Position numbers and translations under genes: made by a program. The notes beneath the pieces are model-generated. The model was not told where the DNA came from. It made no database searches and saw only the letters and a program-made list of their open reading frames with translations. Below are positions 1 to 8,004 of a DNA stretch of 58,372 nt, in pieces. The stretch is taken from positions 1-58,372 of the forward strand of contig JAUQPP010000004.1 of NCBI GenBank assembly GCA_030550315.1, written 5' to 3'. Origin of the DNA: Thermotogota bacterium. Its GTDB lineage: Bacteria; Thermotogota; Thermotogae; Thermotogales; Fervidobacteriaceae. Every line of letters starts with the position of its first letter. Position 1 is the first letter of the stretch.

Positions 1-2197
1 GTGTGGTTTCGAAGGAGTAAACCGTAGTGAAGAAAGCTTTCTTTCCGAATTTCGTCACTATTCTATCGTAAAGGTTTGGGTCGATATTCTTGAGAAACTG
101 AATCTCGTTCAAAATGACAAAGTCGAAATGTTCAGGTGCAAGCTCGAACTTATCCGCGCAAACGGCGTTTGTGACTACATGTTGACCCATGGACCTGCTG
201 AGAGAGTTAACAAGTGTAAGGCCGGCGATATTATGCCTTTGAAGACTCTCGTAGACGTGCATCGCTTCCGTACTCGATGGGTTAATTATAAGAAGACGCC
301 CATGTTTTGCAAGTTTATAGAAGAACGCATTTCGGTAAGGCATTCGGAAACTTAAGAGTACCGGAGGTTTGAGTCGACATAGCTCGGCAACTTTAGGTAA
401 ACGAGAAAGAATGTCGTCTTCAAAATCGTTACCCAAATATTCTTCTTCCTTCTGTTCACGCCAATTGGTGATAAACGAGCTTATAAACGCTCGTTCAACC
501 ATCTCGTTGTAGCCAACGTTGTGTATCCTTAAGTCTATGATATTCATCTGTATCGTGTTATCAACGTATCTCAGGTTCCCAACAACATCCATCTTCACAA
601 ACTGTGGTTGGATACCAAAAATTTCGCCTGGTGCGAGTTTAAGACCAAAGCCAACACCTTCAACGCTACGGGACGAACCTTTAATCGTTAACCTTACATT
701 GTAACCGGATTCTCCAAAGATCTTGAACCTTTCTATGTCGCTCTTCTCGACTAAGAAAACAGGCTCGGGATTACCGTGACCGTAAGGTTCGAGCATCTCA
801 ACAGCCTTGATTATATCCTCGTTTATGTCCTCGACGGAAATTTTCTCGTCAATGTAGATGACAGATTCGGTTTGAACCATTGATTCGGAGATCTTTCTCT
901 TAATCGCTTCTATAAGCTCTGGAATCTTCTCTTCTCTAATCGTGAATCCGAGTGCCATTGTGTGTCCACCGAAGTCTTCGAAGATTTCGCGGAAGTCTTG
1001 AAGAAGCTCAATGATGTTGACCCCTTCCACACTACGAGCGGAACCACGTCCGAGTCCATTCTCTATGGATATAACCATGACAGGCTTGTTGTAAAGGTGA
1101 ACTAGCCTTGTTGCAACGATACCAATGACACCTAGATGCCAGCCGTAACCGTAGGCTACTACGATGGGTAATTGGTGGAAACCGTGAGACTCGATCATTT
1201 GGACAGCTTCGCTATAAATCTTCGCTTCTATCCCTTGCCTGGTGGCATTGTAGCCGAGCAAGATCTCGACCAATTCCGTAGCGTTGGCGTCATCTTTTGT
1301 GATTATCAGTTTAAACGCGTCCTCCGGTGAGTCAAGTCTTCCAGCTGCGTTCAGTTTTGGAGCTATTCGGTAACCTATGTCTCTTGAGCTAACAACTCCA
1401 ATCCCTAGTTTTTGGAGTAGTTTGATTATCCCCAGCTTAGCTGTAGTGTTGAGCTTCTTGAGTCCTTCTTTAACAATGTACCTGTTTTCGTCGAGTAGTT
1501 CCACCATATCCGCGACTGTACCCAAGGCTACAACGTCAAGCAACTCATCCACAAGTGATGGAGGTAGGTTTAGCTTCTCTGCCAGGGCACTGATAAGTTT
1601 GTAAGCTACTCCAACTCCTGCAAATCCCTTGAAGGGGTAGGTATCGTCCACGCGCTTTGGATTCACTATTGCATCTGCTTCGGGCAGTGCTTCCTTAGGT
1701 TCGTGATGATCTGTTATCACCATCTTTATTCCAAGTTCACGCGCCCTTTTTGCCGCCTCGAACGCGGTAATTCCGCAATCGACCGTGAGAATGATCCTTA
1801 CACCGTTGTTTGCTGCTTCTTCAACAAACTGTGGCTGAACTCCGTAACCGTTGTCCAAACGTTTGGGAATGTAATAATCCACGAGCCAGCCGTTTTCACT
1901 CAAGAAGGTGTAGAGCACCGCGGTACCGGTGATACCGTCCACGTCGTAATCCCCGTGAACTACCACCTTTTCACCAAGTTCACGGGCATTCAGAAGTATT
2001 TCAACGGCCTTGTCCATGTCGCGCATCAGAAAGGGGGAACGCAGGATACTCCTTGTGGGTGACAAAAAAACGCGGGCGTCTTGCGTGTTTGTGATTCCGC
2101 GTAAGACTAACAATTTGGCAACCAAACGCGGTACGTTCAGCTCATCCGCGAGCTGGTTGACCAAAGACTCATCAAACTGCCTGATTTCCCATCTCAT
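1..2197 (-). CDS. recJ: single-stranded-DNA-specific exonuclease RecJ (partial, 3' end outside window)
   Basis: The frame stays open from an ATG at 2197 (GGAG five bases upstream) to the left edge, giving at least 732 residues with no stop. Motifs in order fit RecJ: a HGDYDVDG metal site, TVDCGIT, the ITDHHEP DHH motif, then DHHA1-type GWHLGV and FGGHTMALG. RecJ degrades single-stranded DNA 5' to 3' in repair and recombination. The protein is longer than the roughly 560-residue core; the tail after about residue 560 contains stretches such as FVILNEIQFLK and LLIINPS and may be the helicase-like C-terminal extension seen in some RecJ proteins. That last point is inference. It is transcribed away from the amidohydrolase gene, with which it shares a symmetric promoter region. 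Confidence 0.93.
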   Translation of the reverse strand, partial: MRWEIRQFDESLVNQLADELNVPRLVAKLLVLRGITNTQDARVFLSPTRSILRSPFLMRDMDKAVEILLNARELGEKVVVHGDYDVDGITGTAVLYTFLSENGWLVDYYIPKRLDNGYGVQPQFVEEAANNGVRIILTVDCGITAFEAAKRARELGIKMVITDHHEPKEALPEADAIVNPKRVDDTYPFKGFAGVGVAYKLISALAEKLNLPPSLVDELLDVVALGTVADMVELLDENRYIVKEGLKKLNTTAKLGIIKLLQKLGIGVVSSRDIGYRIAPKLNAAGRLDSPEDAFKLIITKDDANATELVEILLGYNATRQGIEAKIYSEAVQMIESHGFHQLPIVVAYGYGWHLGVIGIVATRLVHLYNKPVMVISIENGLGRGSARSVEGVNIIELLQDFREIFEDFGGHTMALGFTIREEKIPELIEAIKRKISESMVQTESVIYIDEKISVEDINEDIIKAVEMLEPYGHGNPEPVFLVEKSDIERFKIFGESGYNVRLTIKGSSRSVEGVGFGLKLAPGEIFGIQPQFVKMDVVGNLRYVDNTIQMNIIDLRIHNVGYNEMVERAFISSFITNWREQKEEEYLGNDFEDDILSRLPKVAELCRLKPPVLLSFRMPYRNAFFYKLAKHGRLLIINPSSTEAMHVYESLQRHNIAGLTLVNSLSRSMGQHVVTNAVCADKFELAPEHFDFVILNEIQFLKNIDPNLYDRIVTKFGKKAFFTTVYSFETT

Positions 2198-2240
2198 CAG
2201 CTCCTCAACCTTTCCATATTAGAATTTCTTTTTCTTTCAG

Positions 2241-2256
2241 TATTTTACCACAAAAA
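2241..2256 (-). promoter_or_regulatory. probable recJ promoter (extended -10), arm of an inverted repeat
   Basis: On the minus strand the stretch reads TTTTTGTGGTAAAATA, containing TGG followed by a TAAAAT -10 box about 45 bases before the recJ ATG. The same 16 bases occur in the opposite direction at 2327-2342. No good -35 box is visible at 17 bases. Confidence 0.5.
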
Positions 2257-2326
2257 CCTCCGATTTATGTTACAACTTATTTTAGATTTCGCTTTTGCGC
2301 GAGAATTCTTTGTTCGGTATACGAAT

Positions 2327-2342
2327 TTTTTGTGGTAAAATA
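2327..2342 (+). promoter_or_regulatory. probable amidohydrolase promoter (extended -10), arm of an inverted repeat
   Basis: TTTTTGTGGTAAAATA with TGG-TAAAAT lies about 40 bases before the ATG at 2379. It is a perfect inverted copy of 2241-2256, so the two divergent genes carry the same promoter core. If this is the promoter, the longer reading frame that begins at 2295 cannot be the real start. Confidence 0.5.
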
Positions 2343-2378
2343 TTTCTGACAACGCCGAAAGATAGGGGGTATTGGAAG

Positions 2379-3533
2379 ATGAGACTTTTGATAAAAGGTG
2401 GAACGGTTGTTCCCGTTGTAAGCGAACCATTCGTTGGTGACGTGCTGATTGAGAATGGGAAGATAGTGAAAATCGGGAAGAATTTGAGAGCGAAAGCTGA
2501 CCAAACTGTCGACGCGACGGGGAAGTACGTACTTCCAGGATTCATCGATGCTCACTCGCACATTGGATTGTACGAGGAAGCTGTTGGTTTTATGCAGGAT
2601 GGAAACGAGATGACCGATCCCATCACTCCAGATGTGCGTGCAATCGATGCTTTTAATCCCTACGATATTGCTATCAAGCGCGCGCTCATGGGTGGTTTCA
2701 CAACGGTCATGATTGTGCCCGGTAGTGCGAATGTCATAGGTGGTCAAGGCGCGATTTTGAAATTCAAAAGCAACATCGTTGACAAATGTGTCGTTAAGGC
2801 TCCGGCAGGTTTGAAGATGGCTACAGGTGAGAATCCAAAGCGTGTTTACGGTGAGATGAAAAAAATGCCTTCCACCAGACTTGGTATTGCGGCACTGATG
2901 AGAAATTACTTTACCAAAGTACAAGATTACATGGAGAAGAAACGCAGAGCAATAGAAAAAGACGGTGTTTTTCTCGATAGGGATCCAAAGCTCGAAGTTG
3001 GAGAACTTGTTTTACGCGGTGAAATCCCAGCTCGCGTGCACGCACATCGTGCACAAGATATCGTGACGGCGATCCGCATTGCGAAAGAATTCAACTTCCG
3101 GTTGGTCATAGAACACGGGACAGAGGCTTACAAAGTGGCCGACTACTTAGCAGAAAATAAGGTTCCGGTTGTTGTCGGGCCATTCGGTTTTAGGACGAAG
3201 ATAGAAACCAAAGATTTAACTTACGAAAATGTAAGAATACTAAACGAAAAAGGCATCCTGTGCGCAATTATGGTTGATCACCCAGTAACACATTTAGAAT
3301 TTGCTAACATGCACGCTGCATTGGCGATGAAATATGGTGCGAAGAAGGAAGACCTTCTTAAGATGTTGACGATAAACGCAGCAAAGATACTTGAAATAGA
3401 CGATAGAGTTGGAACCATCGAGGTAGGAAAAGACGCGGATATCGTTATCTGGGATAACGATCCGTTTCTACCACAAGCACGTGTTGAAAAAGTGTTCATA
3501 GAAGGTGTGGAAATACAATGGTGGGGTGAATGA
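2379..3533 (+). CDS. imidazolonepropionase-like amidohydrolase
   Basis: This 384-residue protein belongs to the amidohydrolase superfamily (metal-dependent TIM barrel). Visible signs are an N-terminal beta domain (GGTVVPV...VLIENGKIVKIG), the metal motif DAHSHIG near residue 57, later His residues in VHAHRAQD and IEHGTEA, the HPVTH segment, and a C-terminal return to the beta domain ending in VGKDADIVIWDNDP. The substrate cannot be read from sequence; imidazolonepropionase and prolidase-like relatives share these features. The ATG at 2379 is chosen over the upstream in-frame one at 2295 because GGGGGT sits eight bases before it and the extra 28 residues would overlap the promoter. The next gene starts inside its stop (ATGA), so the two are probably co-translated. 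Confidence 0.85.
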   Translation: MRLLIKGGTVVPVVSEPFVGDVLIENGKIVKIGKNLRAKADQTVDATGKYVLPGFIDAHSHIGLYEEAVGFMQDGNEMTDPITPDVRAIDAFNPYDIAIKRALMGGFTTVMIVPGSANVIGGQGAILKFKSNIVDKCVVKAPAGLKMATGENPKRVYGEMKKMPSTRLGIAALMRNYFTKVQDYMEKKRRAIEKDGVFLDRDPKLEVGELVLRGEIPARVHAHRAQDIVTAIRIAKEFNFRLVIEHGTEAYKVADYLAENKVPVVVGPFGFRTKIETKDLTYENVRILNEKGILCAIMVDHPVTHLEFANMHAALAMKYGAKKEDLLKMLTINAAKILEIDDRVGTIEVGKDADIVIWDNDPFLPQARVEKVFIEGVEIQWWGE

Positions 3534-4498
3534 TCGTGAGGGTGTTCGTCACGTACGACATACCTGACAAAGGTATAAAAATGCTTATCGAACATGGTTG
3601 TGAGGTTGATGTCTACAAAGGAGAGGAGTTCTTACCAAAAGAAGAGATGATAAAGCGGGCAGCGGATGCAGATGCGCTTATCACACAGTTGCGTGATCAA
3701 GTTGATCGGGAATTTGTTTATTCTTTAAAAAAAACAAAAATCATTGCAAACTATGCTGTTGGCTACAACAACATTGATGTCGATGCGGCCAAAGAACGTG
3801 GCATTTACGTGACGAACACTCCCGGCGTGCTGACCGAAGCAACAGCGGATATTGCGTTCGCACTCTTATTGGCTGTGGCAAGGCGCATTGTTGAGGCAGA
3901 TAGATTTGTGCGCGAAGGTAAGTTTGTTGGCTGGAAACCGAAATTGTTTCTTGGATACGATTTGTTCGGAAAGACACTTGGTATTGTTGGTATGGGGCGG
4001 ATCGGTCAGGCAGTTGCTAGGAGAGCCTTGGGTTTTGGCATGAACATCGTTTACCACAACCGCAGGAGGCTACCTGAACATATTGAGCGTCAGTACCACG
4101 CTAAATATTTATCGTTGGAAGAATTGATGAAAGTTTCCGACTTTATCACTATCCACACGCCACTGACGAAAGAGACATACCATTTAATCGATGGGGAAAA
4201 GATATCTCTGATGAAACCTACCGCCATTCTTGTAAACACCGCGCGCGGACCGGTTGTTGACGAACAAGCACTTTACGAAGCACTGAAGGAAGGTAGGATC
4301 GCGGGAGCTGGATTCGACGTCTACGAGAACGAACCGGAACTCACACCGGGGCTTGAAAAACTGAATAATGTCGTCCTTCTACCGCACATCGGTTCGGCAA
4401 CTTACGAAACACGCGAGCGCATGTCTGAAATGGTGGCGTTGAATATCATAGATGTTATGGAAGGGAGGATACCGAGAAACCTGGTCTACGAAATTTAG
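3530..4498 (+). CDS. D-2-hydroxyacid dehydrogenase (glyoxylate/hydroxypyruvate reductase type)
   Basis: This 322-residue NAD(P)-dependent dehydrogenase has the full family signature: a catalytic domain at both ends around a Rossmann fold (GMGRIGQAVARR), the catalytic Arg in NTARGPVVDE, Glu in YENEPELTPG and His in LLPHIGSATYETRERM. It resembles the glyoxylate reductase branch (GyaR-like), reducing glyoxylate or hydroxypyruvate to the hydroxyacid. D-lactate or phosphoglycerate relatives are less likely because there is no ACT domain and the length fits GyaR. It overlaps the amidohydrolase stop by four bases and is followed by a strong hairpin terminator, so the two genes form a short operon. 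Whether they act in one pathway is unknown. Confidence 0.88.
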   Translation: MIVRVFVTYDIPDKGIKMLIEHGCEVDVYKGEEFLPKEEMIKRAADADALITQLRDQVDREFVYSLKKTKIIANYAVGYNNIDVDAAKERGIYVTNTPGVLTEATADIAFALLLAVARRIVEADRFVREGKFVGWKPKLFLGYDLFGKTLGIVGMGRIGQAVARRALGFGMNIVYHNRRRLPEHIERQYHAKYLSLEELMKVSDFITIHTPLTKETYHLIDGEKISLMKPTAILVNTARGPVVDEQALYEALKEGRIAGAGFDVYENEPELTPGLEKLNNVVLLPHIGSATYETRERMSEMVALNIIDVMEGRIPRNLVYEI

Positions 4499-4517
4499 TT
4501 ACAGAAAGTACAAAAGA

Positions 4518-4548
4518 CACCCGCCGTAGAGGCGGGCGGTTTGTTTCA
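4518..4548. terminator. intrinsic terminator between convergent genes
   Basis: CCCGCC (4520-4525) pairs with GGCGGG (4531-4536) around a five-base loop, followed by CGGTTTGTTT on the plus strand. It lies just after the dehydrogenase stop and just before the end of the convergent flavodiiron gene. Confidence 0.75.
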
Positions 4549-4552
4549 TCCA

Positions 4553-5743
4553 TTATTCTTTAACGGCCCTGGCCATTTCAATTGCCAGTCTTCTCAATTT
4601 CTCAAAGTCCTCTTCTTTGGGTGAGAAGTTAACCTCCACCGGTTCACCGATCAACTTCCATTTGTTTTTCTCTATGTACTCAAGCAATCCTTTGACTCCT
4701 CCACCGCTCCATCCGTATGTTCCAAAAACTCCGAACACTCTGTTGGGTAATCCTTTGTGCGAGAGGTTGATGACCAAGTTCTCCATTGGTGGAAATATCC
4801 AGTTATTGTAAGTACACGTGCCAAGAATGACACCTTTGAAACGCCAGATTTCGTTTATAATGAAGGATTCATGGGTGGTTGACGTGTTCATAACCCTAAT
4901 GTTCTTCACACCTTCCTCGGCCAGTACTCTTGCAATGTAATCGGCCATCTTTTCCGTGTTACCGTACATCGTACCGTAAGCAATAACTACTCCCTCTTCG
5001 TATTCGTATTTACTCCAACGATCGTAAGCCGAGACTATGTGCATGGGATTTGTTCTCCAAACTGGCCCATGTGTTGAACAGATGATTTTGATTTCGAGAG
5101 AACTGAGCTTCTGGAGTGCTTTTTGTACCATCGGACCGAATTTTCCAACGATGTTCGAGTAGTACCTCCTAATCTCGTTCTCAAAATACTTTATATCCAC
5201 CTCATCGTCAAAAATACCACCGTCAAGAGAACCAAAACCTCCAAACGCATCACCAGAGAAGAGTATTTTATCCTTCGTGTCATAGGTCATCATCGTTTCC
5301 GGCCAGTGTACCATCGGCGTCATGAAAAATTTTAAAGTCCTTGAGCCAAGGCTTATTTCGTCTCCATCTTTAACTTCGTGGAAGTTCGCATCGATGTGGT
5401 ACATAGCGCGTAGGAATTCAAATGTTTTCTTGTTCCCTACTATCTTGACGTCTGGGTACGCGTGGACAATTGAAACGATAGCTCCGCTGTGATCAGGTTC
5501 CATGTGGTTGATGATTAGATAGTCCAATTTTTTTCCGTCCAGAATCTGAGAAATCTTCTCAATGTATTCTTTTATCTTACTAACCTTAACCGTATCCACG
5601 AGGGCAGCCTTTTCGTCAACAATGAGATAAGAGTTGTAAGATACTCCCTTCGTCAACGGCCAGATGTTCTCGAAAAGGTGTGTATCCCTGTCGTTCACTC
5701 CCACATAAAAAACACCATCGACTATTTTCGCGATAATTTCCAT
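4553..5743 (-). CDS. flavodiiron protein (FprA-family A-type flavoprotein)
   Basis: This 396-residue protein has an N-terminal metallo-beta-lactamase-like domain with the flavodiiron version of the metal motif (H80, E82, D84, H85 in NHMEPDHSG) and a C-terminal flavodoxin domain (AYGTMYGNTEKMADYI near residue 255; TYGWSGGG). Flavodiiron proteins reduce O2 to water, or NO to N2O, in the cytoplasm of anaerobes, usually taking electrons from rubredoxin. No rubredoxin gene is in the window. The start at 5743 has GGAGGTGAT directly upstream and matches a promoter whose -10 box ends at 5787; the in-frame ATG at 5782 would fall at the transcription start. It is probably a single-gene unit, because the next gene upstream (ending at 5830) has no terminator but this gene has its own strong promoter. 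Confidence 0.93.
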   Translation of the reverse strand: MEIIAKIVDGVFYVGVNDRDTHLFENIWPLTKGVSYNSYLIVDEKAALVDTVKVSKIKEYIEKISQILDGKKLDYLIINHMEPDHSGAIVSIVHAYPDVKIVGNKKTFEFLRAMYHIDANFHEVKDGDEISLGSRTLKFFMTPMVHWPETMMTYDTKDKILFSGDAFGGFGSLDGGIFDDEVDIKYFENEIRRYYSNIVGKFGPMVQKALQKLSSLEIKIICSTHGPVWRTNPMHIVSAYDRWSKYEYEEGVVIAYGTMYGNTEKMADYIARVLAEEGVKNIRVMNTSTTHESFIINEIWRFKGVILGTCTYNNWIFPPMENLVINLSHKGLPNRVFGVFGTYGWSGGGVKGLLEYIEKNKWKLIGEPVEVNFSPKEEDFEKLRRLAIEMARAVKE

Positions 5744-5786
5744 TTTATCACCTCCTACGGGGTAAACATAAGCACTTTTCAACTAT

Positions 5787-5815
5787 ATTTTAACATAGAT
5801 TCATAAATGTATCAA
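5787..5815 (-). promoter_or_regulatory. promoter of the flavodiiron protein gene
   Basis: On the minus strand TTGATA (5810-5815), a 17-base spacer and TAAAAT (5787-5792), with TGT before the -10 box. This is a near-consensus vegetative promoter giving a leader of about 37 bases. Confidence 0.75.
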
Positions 5816-5829
5816 ATCCAAGGTTTGAT

Positions 5830-7233
5830 TTATCCTCTTCTTTTTAAAAGAACGACTGTTTCAACGTGATAAGTTTGTGGGAACATATCAAACGGTTGCA
5901 CGGATTCAATTTCATAATGTTCCTTTAGAATGGCCAAGTCGCGTGCCAAGGTTGCTGGGTCACAGGAAATATACGCAATCTTTCTTGGCTTGAGTTCCAA
6001 TAACTTTTGGCAAACGGTCTTTCCAGCACCGGTTCTTGGCGGATCGAGAACGACGATATCTACAAAGCCGTCGAAAGATTTCAAGAATTCTTCCACGTCC
6101 GCTTCCTCGAATTTTACGTTCCTCAAGCTATTTATGTTTGCGTTTGCCCTTCCTGCTTTGACAGATATATGTGAGTTTTCAACGGCGGTGACAAATTTCG
6201 AGAGCATTGCAAGTCTTATCGTGAACGTTCCAATACCCGCGTAAAGGTCAAGAACGACTTCGTTTCCCTCCAGCTCCAGTTCCTTAACTACGTGCTCTAT
6301 CATTTTGTTTGTTATGTGATGGTTAATTTGGAAAAACGCGGTTGGAGGAATTTGGAATTTTTCGTAATCCATTTCAACTTCGAGAACCCCAGAACCGTAA
6401 AGTGTTTTATACGGCCCCCTAAGTACCACCGTGTCGGATGAATTCATCACGTGAATTATTGAGTTGATCTGCGGAACTTTTCTTAGAAGTAAAGTGCGTA
6501 TGTCCCTTGCTTCTCTGAACGTTTCCATCTTAGTCACAAAGATAGCCATCGTCTGGTTATGGGAATGTGAGAATCGCAGCACCAGATGCTTTAGCGTACC
6601 GGTTCGGCGCATAGGATTGTAAATCTTCACTTTTGTGGTCTCAACTATTTCCGGAACTGCTGCGAGTGCCTTATTGAAGCTGTTTGGGGAAATGGGACAT
6701 TCGTTAATGCCAACAACCTCGTTTGAATTTCTGCGTTTCAATCCTAGCAAAACTTTACCATTTTTGAATCCAAATGCGAATTCCATTTTGCTTCGGTAAC
6801 CGTATTCAAGGTCGCTCGGGATAGTGTCCTTTACCTCGGTTTCAACTTTCGTTATCCTTCTTAACTGGTCTTGGATGATCTCTCTCTTTAATTCTAGCTG
6901 CGTGTTGTAGTCAATATCCATCAAGTGACACCCACCGCACGTGCCAAAATACTTACATCGAGGAACTGTGCGGAATTTAGCTGGTTCCAAGATTTCGACT
7001 ACCTTACCAAACGCGACATCATTACGCTCCTGGGTGATTGTTATTTTTACCAGCTCTGAAGGATAGCCGCCCTCAACGAGTACGAGTTTTCCACCAGGCA
7101 ACTTTCCAATGCCGTATCCACCGTGTACGAATCTTTCAATAAAAACAATTTGTGGCTCTCGACGATCTTCGTACATGAGCTGTTCGAGCCTCCCTTTGCT
7201 GTTGATGATTTTTGAGTCCAACCCAGTGTTCAT
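5830..7233 (-). CDS. rlmD: 23S rRNA (uracil-5-)-methyltransferase, RlmD/RumA family
   Basis: This SAM-dependent RNA methylase has an N-terminal TRAM domain (IVFIERFVHGGYGIGK...), an iron-sulfur cluster motif (CKYFGTCGGC plus the later NECP), a SAM-binding DLYAGIGTFTI, DPPRTGAGK and the catalytic cysteine in ISCDPATLARDL. It makes m5U in 23S rRNA, or possibly in tRNA; TrmA/RlmC/RlmD relatives cannot be separated by motifs alone, and the cluster motif favours RlmD/RlmCD. The first ATG at 7233 has no clear ribosome site. An in-frame ATG at 7176 lies 12 bases after GGGAGG and leaves the TRAM domain whole, so the true start may be there. It follows the PEBP lipoprotein gene by 31 bases. Confidence 0.88.
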   Translation of the reverse strand: MNTGLDSKIINSKGRLEQLMYEDRREPQIVFIERFVHGGYGIGKLPGGKLVLVEGGYPSELVKITITQERNDVAFGKVVEILEPAKFRTVPRCKYFGTCGGCHLMDIDYNTQLELKREIIQDQLRRITKVETEVKDTIPSDLEYGYRSKMEFAFGFKNGKVLLGLKRRNSNEVVGINECPISPNSFNKALAAVPEIVETTKVKIYNPMRRTGTLKHLVLRFSHSHNQTMAIFVTKMETFREARDIRTLLLRKVPQINSIIHVMNSSDTVVLRGPYKTLYGSGVLEVEMDYEKFQIPPTAFFQINHHITNKMIEHVVKELELEGNEVVLDLYAGIGTFTIRLAMLSKFVTAVENSHISVKAGRANANINSLRNVKFEEADVEEFLKSFDGFVDIVVLDPPRTGAGKTVCQKLLELKPRKIAYISCDPATLARDLAILKEHYEIESVQPFDMFPQTYHVETVVLLKRRG

Positions 7234-7264
7234 TGTTACGGTATATGCTGTTTAACACGTCAAA

Positions 7265-7840
7265 TTACTTACGAGCGTATAATCCGATAATCTCACCCTT
7301 AGCCAGTATGTGTCCCTCCATTGCTCTCTCAAGGTCTTTTTTCTTCACATTACCTTCCAGGTTCAGCATTGTGTCGAGTGCGTAAACTTTAAAGTGGTAG
7401 TGGTGTGTACCGTGGCCCTTGGGTGGACACGGTCCGTCATAACCGATACGTCCAAAATCGTTCAAACCTTGACGTGCACCATTCGGCAGTGTGGCTACTT
7501 TTGTCAATCCACCTGGAATGGTCACTTCCGAGCTGCTTACCGGTACGTTCCAGAGTACCCAATGAACAAAGGTACCAACTGGTGCGTCCGGATCGTCGCA
7601 AATAATGGCTACAGATTTTGCGTTTGACGGAATTCCAGAAATTTTCAGTTCAGGACTAACGTTACGTCCATCGCACGTGTACTCGATTGGTATCACCGAG
7701 TTATTTTCGAAAGGCGCCTCAACAGTGAGCATACATGCACCTCCCTTTGCTGCTTTGCTCTTGCAAGCGGGTACGATGAGTGTGGGAACAATGAAAAACA
7801 GCACAAAAAGAACTTTTAATATCCGAAATTTCCGCAGCAT
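7265..7840 (-). CDS. YbhB/YbcL-family (PEBP/Raf-kinase-inhibitor-like) lipoprotein
   Basis: The 191-residue product has the bacterial phosphatidylethanolamine-binding-protein fold: PEYTCDG-like (IPIEYTCDGRNVSPEL), DDPDAPVGTFVHWVLWNVP, GPCPPKGHGTHHYHFKVYALD. The start at 7840 (GGGAGAG upstream) gives a hydrophobic signal ending in IVPAC, which could be a lipobox, so it is probably a lipoprotein. The longer frame from 7906 is rejected because its start coincides with the -10 box of its own promoter. The molecular role of bacterial family members is not established. It lies directly upstream of the rRNA methylase gene. Confidence 0.85.
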   Translation of the reverse strand: MLRKFRILKVLFVLFFIVPTLIVPACKSKAAKGGACMLTVEAPFENNSVIPIEYTCDGRNVSPELKISGIPSNAKSVAIICDDPDAPVGTFVHWVLWNVPVSSSEVTIPGGLTKVATLPNGARQGLNDFGRIGYDGPCPPKGHGTHHYHFKVYALDTMLNLEGNVKKKDLERAMEGHILAKGEIIGLYARK

Positions 7841-7905
7841 AGCAAATCTCTCCCGGCCTTCACAGTAACCACCTAAACCATCTAAATAGACTGATACGCA
7901 ATCCA

Positions 7906-7937
7906 ATTATATCATTCTTTTCCGGTTGTGATATAAT
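7906..7937. promoter_or_regulatory. overlapping divergent promoters, PEBP gene (-) and VWA/metallopeptidase gene (+)
   Basis: TGATATAAT on the plus strand (7929-7937) and the same nine bases on the minus strand (7906-7914) form a perfect inverted repeat 14 bases apart. Each is an extended -10 box, and each sits where the other promoter's -35 box would be. Polymerase could probably occupy only one direction at a time. Confidence 0.6.
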
Positions 7938-8004
7938 CTGTCTTAGTGAGAAGTTGAACAAATTAAAATCCACTCGAAATTTGCCTGAAAGGAGTATCAG
8001 GGTT

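Noticed and set aside
2277-2924. A 215-codon open frame on the minus strand opposite the amidohydrolase
   Set aside because: It lies antisense to a gene with clear family motifs, has no ribosome site and shows no recognisable protein features; it is a codon-composition shadow.
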